A stretch of DNA of 64,000 bases, taken from positions 9,176,001 through 9,240,000 of the forward strand of contig CM082596.2 in assembly GCA_040954595.2 (NCBI GenBank), written 5' to 3'. Origin of the DNA: Balanoglossus misakiensis. Its lineage: Eukaryota > Hemichordata. This document shows, one piece after another, positions 23,128 through 35,368 of the stretch. Made by a program: the position numbers and the translations under genes. Position 1 is the stretch's first letter. Each line of letters starts with the position of its first letter. The notes under the pieces were generated by a model that saw only the letters and a program-made list of their open reading frames with translations, had not been told where the DNA came from and ran no database searches.

Positions 23128-24922
23128 TTACATTGATATATGTCAACCTGAGCATGCGTATAGCCAGTTAGCCACACCACAGCTTCTTCGCTGCCTGGCT
23201 GTGCAACTAGAAAGGAAAGACAATCTACAAAGGCAAGAGTTTAGTTCTGAATTTGACTAGTTCATAAGCTAAGCACATTGATAACTATTTTAGGTGAGAA
23301 TAAAGATAATAGTGAAAGCCATGTGAAGAGGTGACAGATGAGTTTTGCAGTTAGAGTGTAACATTGTAATTTATTTGTTTTTCATTCATATCAACTTTCA
23401 TAGAAGCAACCAGAAAATCAGTGTAAGGGTAGCCTGTTTAAAATCAGAATTATATACAACGGCTCAGACGTTTTACATCTTCTTTCACACTTCATTCATC
23501 CCATGCTTTTTAAATACTTTTACAGTTTTGCTGCGTGGTTTTGTCCTATTGTAAGTTTTTCATGAAAGTCTATTGAGACGTTGCTATGTTGAATTGTTAC
23601 CACTGTTATTGATCAGATTGGTTTATGACTTCTATTTCACCAACACCAGAAGGGTACAACACTGAAGTGATGGACTTACTGAAGCAGTTTGCAAAGAACG
23701 AAAAAATGGAATCACGTATACGACAGCCGGACTTAGAACAGTGCATGTGTAAAAGAACAGAAATGCCTGCATGTAGACTTGATGACAGACGTTTCTGTGA
23801 CATGTACAATCTTTAGACACTTATGAAAATTGAAGCAGTATGAAAGTGACAGCGAGTGTTGGTGTAAAAAAAGTTTGTCTGGCATACTGCAGTGTTACTC
23901 ATTATTTATTTCCCAAAAGATTGTTCTACTGAAGAAGTACATTTGAAATAGTGTTACGGCTTGTCCAGTTGGTACTCTAACTTTGCGGTAGCAAAGAGGT
24001 GTGCTGGATTTACCAAAGTAGAGACTCGTTGAGACTCGAAGTAGTGGGAGTCAGAAGGTTTTATTTCTGGTGCAAAGGCGTTACAACACACGGTTGTCTG
24101 CAAGATGGTTGTTCTACTCAAAGCAAGAAATTACAGAGTTTATATGTCTTTGAGAAAGAAGAGAAATCAAAGATTCATCATAGCGTGATCCTCATTGTCC
24201 AATTACAACTTTACAACACATCGGCATATTCTTGATTGTCCAATTACAAAATTATTACACACTGAAATATCCTTCGGATTGGCTGTCGGTCTCAAAGAAG
24301 AAATTATCTCTGTCAAGATCACGACCAACTGAAGGTGGTCAAATACAAGGACTAGCAACCATCATATACAAACACCTCCTCCCTCGTATTTCAATAAAGT
24401 AAAGGTACATTATGCAAAACTCATTCGTTGATTGAAATTCGCAGGTCTCAATATTTGTAAGATACTCGATATTTGTAAGGTAATTAAATGTTGTGACTAT
24501 AAACTAATGTATTTGACCTCTATACACGGAATTACTGATATAACTGGAAATTAATCATAGAAATTACAATTCTTTAATGCCAATCGAATTCTTCAATTTT
24601 CCAATTTCTATATATCGTAACAATAGCATGGCTTATGTGGAGTGTACTAAAGATAAGACCAAAAATGTGATATTACTGTTATCACCATATTTTTCACAAA
24701 CTCAGCTAGCTACATGTAAACATAATATTGTACAAGACTCGTTTTGTTTTGTAGAGGTAAAGTTCAATAGAGGCTTTTGAAGAAAAATATTAAGTTTTTT
24801 AATTACACTTAAAAGCTGTGTAATATGTTTTAGCATCATGGTTTTGAATAAAATGGATTGATATGGTATTGTAGTGAATTGTTGTGTCTGAAATTTCTCG
24901 AGAATTCCAATAGAAAACAAAT
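23128..24922. other. Intergenic region 3' of membrane-protein copy 1
   Basis: Homology with the region before copy 2 begins at about 23420 (GTAAGGGTAGCCTG), matching 38721 onward. A 63-codon plus-strand ORF (23625-23816) is intact here but has stops in the paralogous stretch at about 38927-39110, so I do not call it a gene. Confidence 0.4.
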
Positions 24923-25223
24923 GGTTTATTACCAATTTCGTAGCTTCATTAGACTTGAGTAATACCTAGGTAAACTCAGGGTAAACTGCCATAGAATTTT
25001 CATATACAGCTCCTGCAGAATATATGAATGAATAATAACGTTTTTGCATACATAGATGTCTACTCTCATCAGTGTGATTATCGCAGCTTGCTGGTGAAGG
25101 AGTTTTCCATCAAACCATGGTGGGCAACTGCATGTCAGAATTCCGTACAAACATCTGAAAATATATAGATAAACATGAAAGAACGTTCATTATGACAGTT
25201 TATCTTTCCATTCATAATTAAAG

Positions 25224-28200
25224 TCAAATCAACCTCATCTGCTCTATCTGATGCATATGTTTTTTAGTTTTGATGTCACCCTTTTCCCCTGATTTTCCTG
25301 TGGCCGACGTACCTGATTCCTTTACACTGCATATTTTGAAAACTTGATTGCCCCAGGGACCTCCAGTCTCTGGGTCACAGTTATTAATTGGACCATACAT
25401 GGTATATGTACTTTCAGCATCCGCAGTAGATGCACACCATCCTCCATTTTGGATGGCGAACACTGTGAATCCGCGACACCATGCAGCAGCCATGCACTTT
25501 TCTAACGGGTCAGTTCTTTTAGTGTAGAGAAGATCAAGTCTGTCATCCTTTCCCTCTAATGTTTCTATGGCTCGTATTTCTGTATCTCTCCAACACCCGA
25601 GATCCACTAAATTCATAGCTACAAAAATAAAATAATCATGGTCAGTAAAGTCCGCTACCTTTCATTCATGAACATACCCTGGGAGTAATTAATTGAACAA
25701 ACGATTCACATTACCTGTACAAAGATCAATACAATATCAATACAATGTTAAGCTCACTCCTTCTGAAACAACTACCGTAATCTTTTATTGATTAAAATAT
25801 GCTATGTGAATATGTCATTGTGAACTGAGTAAACACAGTACAAAATGGGGGCTTGGGATAATTAAGATTTGAGTAGATTGGAACATTTTGACTTACTTCG
25901 ATTCAAAGTTCTGGGCGTGAAACCGTTGCACGAAGCAACTCTTTCCGTAGCATTCGCTGCATCAAACCAATACCAATTGGCGCCTTCGGCCGGATTCACA
26001 TCCCAACAAATCATATTGTAATCATAGCAATTTAGCTGTGACAAATCTAGCATGACTTGGTTATTTGCAAGTGTGACTGATGTAGATGGTGCAACTGTTT
26101 CTTCACTCCTGCCCATCGCTATGATAGCTTCTACATCTGTAACTTTGGGTAATGCTCTGCCGTCGAAAGGCTTGTCCTGACCAAGTGTGACGGTGACTTG
26201 GAACAGCTCATGGTTGTATCCAACAATTTTGCCAGTGTTGACATCGCCCGTTTCCAGGGAAAATGAAAAATGGTAAGTTCGGTTCTGTCCGAATATAGCC
26301 CATATATGTTCACCATCATGGATTATAGCTGCAGCTGCTTTGTCGATGCTTACTGAAAATACACAAAAGGATTACATGGTGCAAATTTGTTCTTTCTTTT
26401 CTGTAAATGATTCCTCCTGAATTCACGAGTCGCAAAAAGACGTTTTATAGTTAATGTCACGAGACAGACAGACAGAAAAATGAAGTGAAAGAAATTTCAG
26501 CCATACAATGTGATTTTCAATTTAAACACAGGAGTTGGAGTGGACATGGCATTGGAGGATGAAGACGTGTGCAGGATACATTCAGAAGGGTTAACTGTAC
26601 CTTTACATTGGTTGAAAGGAATACATGCAGTAATACGATCATCTTCATGCCACATCCAGTTGCTCCCAGTTGCTGGTGTCACATCCACGCATGCATAGCT
26701 GTATTCATGACATCCCAAGCCAAGAAGACCATAGTCTGCATAAACAATATTCATGTCCCCTGTGGAACAGCCAGGGCAGATGTGTACTGTGTGGTCAGTG
26801 GTTACTGATGCATTAACCTTCAGAAAAGCAGATCCTCCATCGACGTCATTTGCTATGTACACTTTGAAATCGAACAAGGAGCTGATGGCGCCTGAAAATG
26901 CTGCTGTGAATGTTTCCATGGCTATGTTGACGTCCAATTGAAAGGTGAGATTCCTACCCATGTTTACATCCAATGTTTGGTTATCATGTTGTTTCAGGCC
27001 AATTCTTCCATTTAGCTGATCTAAAATCAAATTCAGTTATTGAGGTTAAGGCAAACTAGATGTGAAGTACAACTGTATTTAACCATTGGATTTGGATAAA
27101 ACATTTTGAACCTGCTTTGAAACATAACATGAAGTGTTAACCATATTGCAATGTGGATATCTGGCATTTGTGTATAGCTCATCTTGCTTCTCTTGAGTGA
27201 GGATATCTGGTTGCTATACGGGTTGTGGAGCAAGGTAAGTATAAAAGTGGGTAACGAGATAACTAATTCTGAAGCAAGGGATTACACATAATTGTATTAA
27301 AGGTACTTTTGGCCTGGTAACTTCTAGAAGAATAATCGACTTTACATCGGATTAAGCGATGCATTACCTGTAGTTTTCAGTGTAATACTAATATGAAACA
27401 GATTCTCATTCTTGCTTACGTTTACACCTCTGGATATTTGAGCAGGCTGTTCCGCTGGCCAGAGAGTCACACGGGTCATCATTTGTAGATGTTGCAATTA
27501 CGTCTAAACAAAGCTGATTGTTCTCATGGCAGGTGAGACCGCTCAGATTAAGTCTCACATGTGTGTGTCGAATGGTGACAGATTATTGGCCGTTGGACAC
27601 ATTTATTTCCATGTCAGGTAGAGTAGCATTGGTTGTGATATTACGACGGGTGCCATTCAGGTCTTCGATATATGCTGCCACCATAAACAATTTCTTAACC
27701 TGCAGATTAGTGACTTCGCCATCAGCTGTTATATCCATAGAAACATCGAAGGTGAAATCTTGCAGAGTTCCAATGATAATCGCAATGCCATCAAATGGTG
27801 CAGAGTAGTTGCCCCAAGCAGAAATCTTAGCAGCTGTTCAGGTGATGGGTGTTTTTGTGAATTAAAACATACATATTATTAAATGATAGATTCTAATAAA
27901 GCCAGTCCATTTCTGTTAACATGAATATACATTCAACAAAGGGCCAGGTTTCACAATATAGCACATAGCAGCTTTACTGAGATGACAAAAAACCAATGAT
28001 TCACCATTAGACCACACTTTTCTCACGACCTGTTAATTACCCTTTCAACACCATGGTTTGGTCCAAATCCATCTTTATGGTATACAAGAAAGGATTTGAC
28101 AGTGTTAACCGACATGCATGGTCACTAAGCAACTGAGCAGACAATAATAAAGGCAGAAGTATATAGCCAGTAATCCCCTCTCCAAGCAGTTCCCTCTTTG

Positions 28201-30072
28201 GAGGTCCAAACTCACCTCGGGAAACAATGGATATAGGCAAAACTATATTGTGGAGAAAGGCTTAAAAGTTTCAAATGTTGCAAGCCACACTCTACTCTCA
28301 CAATTCGAGACAAATCCCATTCCATAACCATTCAGAAAATAAATCACTTATCCAATGCTTGGGGCCGGGCGTACAAAGGAAACAAATTCCCTCCACTGAC
28401 AGTTAATGAAGACTTATGGTACTGGGCGCCTATGTACTGTACAACTTGAAAATAAATTAAAAATTCTGTACATATACGACATTGACAGTTGTAATAAACC
28501 TAGATAAGCATATGTGAAGCTTAAAAAAGTGTGACAGTACCAATTGCAAAATGCAACCTTTCATTCTATTATATCGTGAATAATGATCTACAATTCTATA
28601 GTGATACGTACGTCACGGATATATAAGAAAGGTTTAGTTACACGTAAATACGCGGACGACTGACGGCAGGCAGCTAGTGGCGTTCGCGTATGTGTAGCGA
28701 CGCGTGAATTTTGCGGTTTAGTTGTCCGTTTTGAATAACAAAAATATTTAAAAACAATGGAAAATTCAAATATTTTTCACTTCAATAAATTTTGTGTGTG
28801 ATGAATATTCTCTAAGACCACCACCCTTGGAATAAGTTTCTTGACTGCAGTGGAAATATAGTTTAGTGAAGTTTTCCGATGTCTTTATCGAGGCGTCCAC
28901 TGAAAACTTAACATCCATTGGGAATAATTTTTTGTGTTCATGTTTTTAAAACACCAAATACCGCCGGTTTTAGCACATATGGCAGACTTTTTTTTCAGAT
29001 TACATGGATGCTGGCTACATCACAATTGCACTTCAGAGATCAATCGCTCAAATTAAAGAGAGAACATCGAGAAATTCCGAATAAATGTTACACGTAATCA
29101 TGATTACGCGTAGAAGCGTCGCTTACCGTTCCGAACGTCTGCTCTACACGTACGCGACGTCTGCTTATCACGTGACAACGACGCTACGCGTACTGATCGA
29201 ACGTATTTACGTGTAACTAAACCTCTCTGATATCACTCGAACGTCAAAACCATATAGTCATTGTTTTCTACAAATCGCAACATACCTGTACAGGTACTTT
29301 TACTTGCGCCTTCCTGAACTAAACAAATTAAATGAACATTAACATTCATATTAGTCATGATAATTGCGAGAGTGGATCTTAGTGTATTATGTCAAAGCTA
29401 GAAATCATCTGGCCAAGATATTTGGCCACTAACTAGACAGGCTAAATACATGCAGGCAAGACTAATTTCCATCACTGTGGGCACTGTAATTTTTATCGAA
29501 ATTGCATATGGATGAAAAACCAAAGAATCAACACAGTTGTTATTTGCTAACACTTCAAAACTGTATGATTCCTTTCATCTGGCTCAAAAACCTCATGATT
29601 GTTAACTAAACCACGCAGTTTTGAGCTTCATGTACCAATCAATGTAATGGTCTGTATTTCTATGTATACCATACACTACTACAATAAAGCAAAACCCTTG
29701 GCATACCAATGACGCAACAAGAAATAAAATATTGAATAGTCTCAGTGAAAAAAAACATCATTTCATACATTAGGTAGTGTTTAGTTTTCATAAACTGAAT
29801 TTTACTTACTTAAGTACTTGTACACGGTTCCTATTGATGCCACAGCACCCATAATTGACAGTGCAACTATGATTGCCAGGATGGCTCTTCGTCTTTTTGT
29901 TTCCGATGTCTTTTTCACCTAAATCGCAGTTGAGATTATTATGCTGCACAGCAACACAATACTAGGAGCATTGACATAACTCTATTTTTGAATGAAATGA
30001 CAATGAAACATTGAAAATATCTCCCGTGCAAAAGAATCTTACCTCGTCCAAGTGCGGAGATACCTTCGCCAT
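25224..30072 (-). CDS. Type II membrane protein with repeated Cys ectodomains, copy 1 (stop codon in domain 1)
   Basis: Exons (minus): 30072-30043, 29918-29810, 29318-29286, 27833-27420, 27020-26601, 26352-25897 and 25618-25224; all junctions are GT-AG and in frame, about 618 codons. The start MAKVSPHLDE is followed by a basic stretch KRRR and a TM helix (AILAIIVALSIMGAVASIG), the layout of a type II membrane protein. Three ectodomains of about 138, 140 and 152 aa share L..C(H/Y)(E/D)...C.DV and a closing AxC or xSC. Each is one phase 1-1 exon. The last exon has a different domain, LGCWRDTEIRAIETLEG to GGPWGNQVFKI, seen in many marine-invertebrate secreted proteins. Domain 1 carries an in-frame TAA at 27585-27583; skipping that exon would keep frame. 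A donor at 25313 could instead splice to an exon from 25154 (stop at 25137-25135). A poly(A) signal on the minus strand is at 24930-24925. Family and function unknown; a surface receptor or adhesion protein is inference. Confidence 0.75.
27583..27585 (-). other. Premature stop codon in ectodomain exon 1 of copy 1
   Basis: The minus-strand reading SNGQ is followed by TAA, then the frame continues SVTIRH to the exon end with the family's Cys pattern. Copies 2 and 3 lack this codon because their deletion starts exactly in this area. Confidence 0.8.
28631..29223. mobile_element. 593-bp foldback element in intron 3 of copy 1
   Basis: Perfect 22-bp inverted ends begin GGTTTAGTTACACGTAAATA. CG-rich subterminal blocks (CGCGTA, TACGCG, ACGCG) contrast with an AT-rich centre. 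The inverted similarity extends imperfectly outward to GATAT on both sides. Orthologous copies are at 43441-44033 and 51201-51793, so insertion predates the gene duplications. No ORF; the superfamily is unclear. Confidence 0.7.
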
Positions 30073-31641
30073 TTCTCTCTGACGATTATTCACTTGTTCT
30101 GCGGTCTGTGTAAGAAGTGGTCAATTTTATGTCTGCACGAGCTGATAGATGTTTTCTATTCTGCACATCCCAAAGGAACTGCTCTGATATCTCCAAGCCA
30201 AAGCTTATTATAATTCATTTTTTGTGTCGACGAAAGTGCGGGACTCTGAAGTTTCTTGTGGGATTAGGAAGCTGACAGGGGTTCATTCTCAATGTTATTT
30301 AAGTTCCATTAACTGTAACTGTTGGCGATATTTTCAGTGCTTAATTTCGATGTAACAACGGCTAACACAAAAATTTAAAAGCAACTAGCTAATCCTTATC
30401 CTGTAGAGCCCCTCTGGTTATAAAAAAAGACATTTGAAATGCTTCATTCAACTACCACAGACCTAACCATCAATAGGTAGAATTGTATTCAAAAGAATCT
30501 TAATCTGCTATTTTTCAAAAACATTTTCTGTATGCCTACTGGTATTATTTTCTGCCGAGTCAAAGAAAACCCGGTGCAGCGTGTTGGCACAGACTCTGGA
30601 CAGAGCGTTTAAGTTGACAAATTTTTACCAACTTTTAAATGGAAACTGTCATGAACAAGATTCGAACTAAAGCCTCTAGAGCTGCCAAATTTGACATATT
30701 GATTTTCCTCAATGAAATACTTCAAATGTATTCCCTATCCTCTAAAATCTTCACCATTAAGCCAGATTAGTTGCATTTGCATCAGTTTGTCATCTCCTGG
30801 CAACGCATACCATGATAGCTGCGTACTGTTTATATGGAGGCTGATTAAATCAGTGTGGCACCGTTTTAATACATAGCGTGTTCCAATTGCAACATACAGT
30901 CACAATCGGACATCGATAAGGTGTTCATGTATACATTTCAATAAGCGTATTTAGATTGATCAATTTAAGTTGGACAATAAAATCATGAAAATAATGCATA
31001 AAGTGGCAGCTCTAGAGGCTTTAACTACAAATAAGATTAGTTTACATCTCACTTTTCCACTTTATTATTTTTGGGCCCTCATTCATCTTTCAAACGTTAT
31101 CCGAAGTACATGTACTTATTTCAAAATGTTTATAGAAAAAGAGCAGGCAATAAAAATCGTTATGCTACTTACAACAACTATCGTCAGTTCCAAAGAGTGA
31201 ATGACTGCTCACTAATCCGGAAGAGTCTGAATCACTCTCGCGTCTAGTAGTATCAATCCGCGATACAGAGTTAAAATTAAACAGTTGACCATGTGGCTGT
31301 GCATTAAGACGCGGATTACGTTTGGAATGAAACACTTCATGTTGTATCGTCTGTACACGAGGCTTATGAAGACGCTTGAAAAGTCATTGATCCTGTTTGC
31401 AAATTGGCAAAATGAACGGAACTACCTTTTTTATATGATTGATTTTCGCCATGAGTATAATAAACTTGCCGGTTTTATTATATGTGATAACATACACTTC
31501 TACCAACTTAACAGCATAATCAGAACCACTCAACATACCGAGAGGTCATTACACGGGCTCTAGGATAAATTTTAAATAATCAAGTTCATTTTCATTTGTT
31601 TTACAGGTGCTCCTGTACACATATTTTGTTTCCGAAGTGGA
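30073..31641. other. 5' flank of copy 1 and unique spacer
   Basis: Homology to copy 2 continues upstream to about 31145 (ending GAAAAAGAGCAGG), then stops abruptly where copy 2 continues into GA-rich repeats. 31146-31641 shows no gene. The promoter of copy 1 must lie in the shared 1.07 kb; no TATA is obvious close to the ATG. Confidence 0.4.
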
Positions 31642-31779
31642 CAGGTGTCCTTAATCGTGATTTGAAGACTTCAATTTGATTGGCTGAAGGTTGTAAACAA
31701 GGTATGAATATATAATGACGAACTACTTTATTCTGCGTAAAGTAAGACGTGCATGTTATTACCTGTTTGTGCGTCCTTA

Positions 31780-32555
31780 GGCTGCATTCACAAACACCTC
31801 TGGATGGGGAGGGGAGAATTGATGGGGGGGGGGGTTTGAAAAAATTGAGGGTATGTAAGGGGGGATTTGAAATAATTCAGGGACTGAAATAGGGGGGAAC
31901 TTGATAACATTGAGGACTAAATATTTATTTTGAGTCAACAAAATGCAGTTTTGAACCCTTCATAATACAAATTTTCCTAATGTGGGAAGGGGACACCCCC
32001 TCCAACACCAGCCCCCGTCATTCATCAACACCTTTCAATCATTGTCTGGTTTATAGTGTCCCAGGTCAGGAGACTTCCCCACATGCTAACTTTGAGCAGC
32101 GAAGGTTAAATTTGTCCTCCCCTACATACTGTTAGTTGAGTTAATTTGCTTTTGGGTTCACTAAAATGCAGCTTTGAGCTCTGTATTTTGTACAATTTTC
32201 TTACGTGGGAGGGGGACACCCCCCCACAAACCCACCCATTCACTTCTCGGTTTAAAATGTCTGCCAACACAGAATACACATACTTAAAAATATAAACAAT
32301 TTTTAGTTTTAATACCCATTGATGAGGGAAAACATCAGTTTCAAATCGTTTTCATGTGAGCGCTTTTTTACAAGATAGATTGGTGATGTGTTTTGCTGTG
32401 TGAAAGAAAATGGGGGAGGTATTTCAAAATTTTAGCAGTTCGGAAGTGGCGATTTGAAAATATTTCGGGTTGTGTACGGGGGGGGGGGCATGTGAAATCG
32501 GTAAACAAAATTGAATTCCCCCCCCCCCCCTCCAGGGATGTTTGTGAATGCAGCC
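31780..32555. mobile_element. G-rich foldback element, family 1 copy 2
   Basis: Same termini as the 3998-4756 element (GGCTGCATTCACAAACACC and inverse), here flanked by TTA at 31777-31779 and 32556-32558. Orientation and internal motifs correspond to the first copy read from the other end. Non-coding. Confidence 0.75.
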
Positions 32556-32558
32556 TTA

Positions 32559-34100
32559 CATGTAAATCCATGTATGTTGTGTTTGGTTGAACCTGAATCT
32601 ATAACAAGTTGCTTCCCTCTTTCGTATTTACTCTCTATGTCAAGCGTCGTGTTCCAGAATAGCCCTTCTATTTAGTATGTAAAAGTCCCTTGACTCGGTA
32701 AGCAGCAACTTGTTAGAGTTTTATATAGTTGACGAAGATTTTTGGACCTAGTTTGTTAACATTGCCAGTTCGCAGTCTGTCAGGGGAGATTCCTCGACAG
32801 TCAGTGCCAAGTGATTGCTCAAAAGGGTCAGGATTTCTGTTTATTTTCATTGGCTGCGAGGTGTTATACCTGCTTATATTCCTTATTTATCACTATAACA
32901 TTGTAGATAATACACACACAAACTTCATTTTAATGTCGATTGGGTTTATTACGACGTTGTCAATTGCTAATGTAATTCTTTGCAATGAAGACATTGGTCA
33001 AATGTTACATTTAATGCTGGGGTGTCCTTTTTCGTAGTCGATTGCAACATAAGGATGATACCACTATGAATTGCTCATGTTCTAGAATTTTAATTAATTT
33101 TATGCCTCCTAAGGTATGCATTAAACATGAGACAATGTGTACAATAGGTTTTTCTTTGGGTGAAATTTGGGGTTTTAACAATGCTTTCGGCTTTCAGAGT
33201 ACATTACAATGACGCTGTTGTCACTTTAAGGTAGTAAGCCTGAGCACCTCGGGAACAGATTTTCACAAAATTGATAGTCTTCACAACCTTTCAATTCTAC
33301 GTGATAAAGTATGTGAGGAGTCTTTTTTATAAACATCTGAGAACACTGAGTGTGCACCTTCTTGTTTTCATAAAAATCACGTCTTTAAATTTAATGTGTC
33401 CATAGAGTTAACACAGATTTTGGTGGCCAGTTTTAAAGCTGTTTTTTTTTTGCCATTTTGGGTAAGAACTTCTTCTCTGAAACCGCTTGATCAATTACTT
33501 TGAAATTTGCTATTCAGGTACCGAGATCACCTTTTCTCTCTGTAGAAAACCATACTGACATGTTCAGTAATAACACCGTGTTTTACTAACTTGGATAATT
33601 TACAATGTGAATAACATTTTTTCTGAAAATCTGCTCAAAATGACACTGGAGAAATTATTAAGTTCAATTGACAACATACGATCTAAAAATGTATCTTAAA
33701 TTGTTATTTAGTTGCTTTTACAAAGTAATCATTGTGGTAGAAAAGCTCAGGATTAGCATCTTCCGTATTGATTTTCAATTTCAACAAAAGTTGACAACAT
33801 TCTTCCAGGAAGTCGTCATGCAAGTCTTGTGGTATCCACCTAAGTTGACTGAGTAATGGTTTAAGATAACCTGGTGAAAGAAAATAATTATGAACAAAAA
33901 TAAATACAATCTTGAATTTTATGCATTTTTTCTCTAATTTGTTGCCTAATTTGTTTTAATTACGTCTGAACCGCTCGCTTTCTAAAACTTTTATGTTTAC
34001 CCTTGGAGATAAACTCGCTGTAAGCCTTATATTTAATATGGCGATCTCAACATGTAAACACACAAAAATAAATCAAACGCGAGTGGTTCGGACGTTAGGA
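32559..34100. other. Anonymous DNA 5' of the BEL element, copy A
   Basis: Shared with copy B but with no recognisable gene. A non-ATG frame at 32729-33037 has two hydrophobic stretches but no family signal. One unit of the degenerate repeat seen at 20.4-21.0 kb lies at about 33450-33600. I find no 5' LTR matching the 38240-38705 sequence. Confidence 0.4.
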
Positions 34101-34196
34101 CAAGTTAAATGCATCATATTTGGAGTCGGTTAGGAGGCAGAAGTAGACAGGGAAACGATTTTGCTTTGATAAAATCTAATTTCGACCGAAAAAGCT

Positions 34197-34220
34197 GCGG
34201 TCCGGATCCGGACCGCAGAA
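34197..34220. repeat. Perfect 24-bp palindrome centred on GGATCC
   Basis: CTGCGGTCCGGA followed directly by its exact inverse, no loop. It is conserved in copy B at 61799-61822. It lies just before the degraded gag/protease region. Confidence 0.7.
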
Positions 34221-34601
34221 GCACCAGTTTTTTCTATGGCGCCTTGCAGGGCTGTGGTGGAGGCCGTGTAACGCCGGAAACACACAGACCTGTACGCAGG
34301 GTTACACGACACCCAACTGGGTACAACCACCGTGAAAAAAGATGCAACTCAGAGCAAAACTGCCGGTACTACAGACACTTCAAATTCTACCGAAGTACAC
34401 GTGTCCTTCGCGACAGACAATACGCGTGAGAAATGCCCTCCCTTGAACGGACCCTTCTCTTGACATTTCGCCTTCCCAGTTACAAACGCGAAGTCAATCG
34501 AAATTGACGTTCTCATCGGAGCCGATCAGTATTGGAACTTTGTAGGGAACCACATCGTTCGCGGAGCAGGCCCGACTGCCGTTTCGTCCACGTTCGGCTA
34601 C

Positions 34602-35368
34602 TTGCTGTCAGGCCCTATCGAAAAGGGCGGGAAAACGGACTCTGACTTTCACGTACTCCATGCAAACGCCGAAACGCTCATCGCTGAAGACGCCATCCGC
34701 AACTACTGGGACTTAGAGCTCATCGGAGTGAAACCAGAAACGCGAGAGAACGAAAACACTGACTTTGAAACATATCGCGACACACACCTACGTGTTGAAC
34801 ACAGTAAATATGTCGCTAGTTTACCGTGGAAGATTGATCACTCACCGTTGCCTAGCAACTACTCTACAACGGAAAGCCGCACGCGTGCCATGGTCCGCCG
34901 TTTGTCACCCGAGCTGACAAAACATACGATGACATTATTTCTGATCAAGTTCGCCGCGATTTCGTCGAAAAGGTCGACATCGACAACAAAACCGAAGGAC
35001 ATTATCTACCCCACCGCGCAGTCAAGAAAGACTCTGTCACCACCCCAATTCGCATCGTGTACGACTGCAGCGCAAAGCAAGGTCCAGATTCACCGAGTTT
35101 GAATGACTGTCTCCAAACCGGACCTTCTCTGATAAACGATTTACCCGGTATATTGCTGCGATTCCGCGCCAATCGTGTCGCCTTTACTAGTGATATCGAA
35201 AAGGCCTTCTTAAATATCCGCCTCGAAGAAGAAGAACGCCTATACACCAAATTTCTTTGGTTGTCGGACATTCGTGACCCCGAAAGCAACTTTGATGTGT
35301 ATCAGTTCAAATCGGTCCTTTTCGGAGCGGCATGCTCGCCGTTTATTCTTTATTCAAAACTCACCTAG
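34602..35368 (+). pseudogene. BEL/Pao reverse transcriptase N-terminal part, frameshifted
   Basis: 34602-34935 encodes the BEL linker and RT start (LELIGVKPETRENENTDFE, then YVASLPWK and LPSNYSTTESR). A frameshift near 34920 disrupts LTKxYDD, which is in frame in copy B. The RT finger and palm continue at 35057-35368 (DCSAKQGPDSPSLNDCLQTG, TSDIEKAFLNIRL, with the first catalytic Asp). Copy A alone cannot make a full RT. Confidence 0.8.

Larger units (their letters stand above)
31642..35030. repeat. Segmental duplication block, copy A
   Basis: Starts at CAGGTGTCCTTAATCG and matches 59252-62975 nearly base for base, except for a 326-bp deletion in the BEL protease region and small indels in homopolymers. 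It includes the family 1 foldback element and the 5' part of the BEL/Pao element. The match ends inside the reverse transcriptase. Confidence 0.85.

Noticed and set aside
23625-23816. 63-codon plus-strand ORF starting MTSISPTPEG
   Set aside because: The paralogous stretch near 38927 has stop codons and no family signal is visible, so it is more likely chance or a relic.
26510-26941. Plus-strand open frames across the receptor exons (also in copies 2 and 3)
   Set aside because: Antisense shadows of the domain 2 exon, with no motif.
32729-33037. 102-codon plus-strand frame with two hydrophobic stretches, repeated at 60335-60643
   Set aside because: It has no ATG start and no recognisable family, and identity between copies is explained by the segmental duplication.
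34109-34429. 106-codon ORF upstream of the BEL pol
   Set aside because: No gag or zinc-knuckle pattern is in this frame. It is a degraded region with stops in the other frames.
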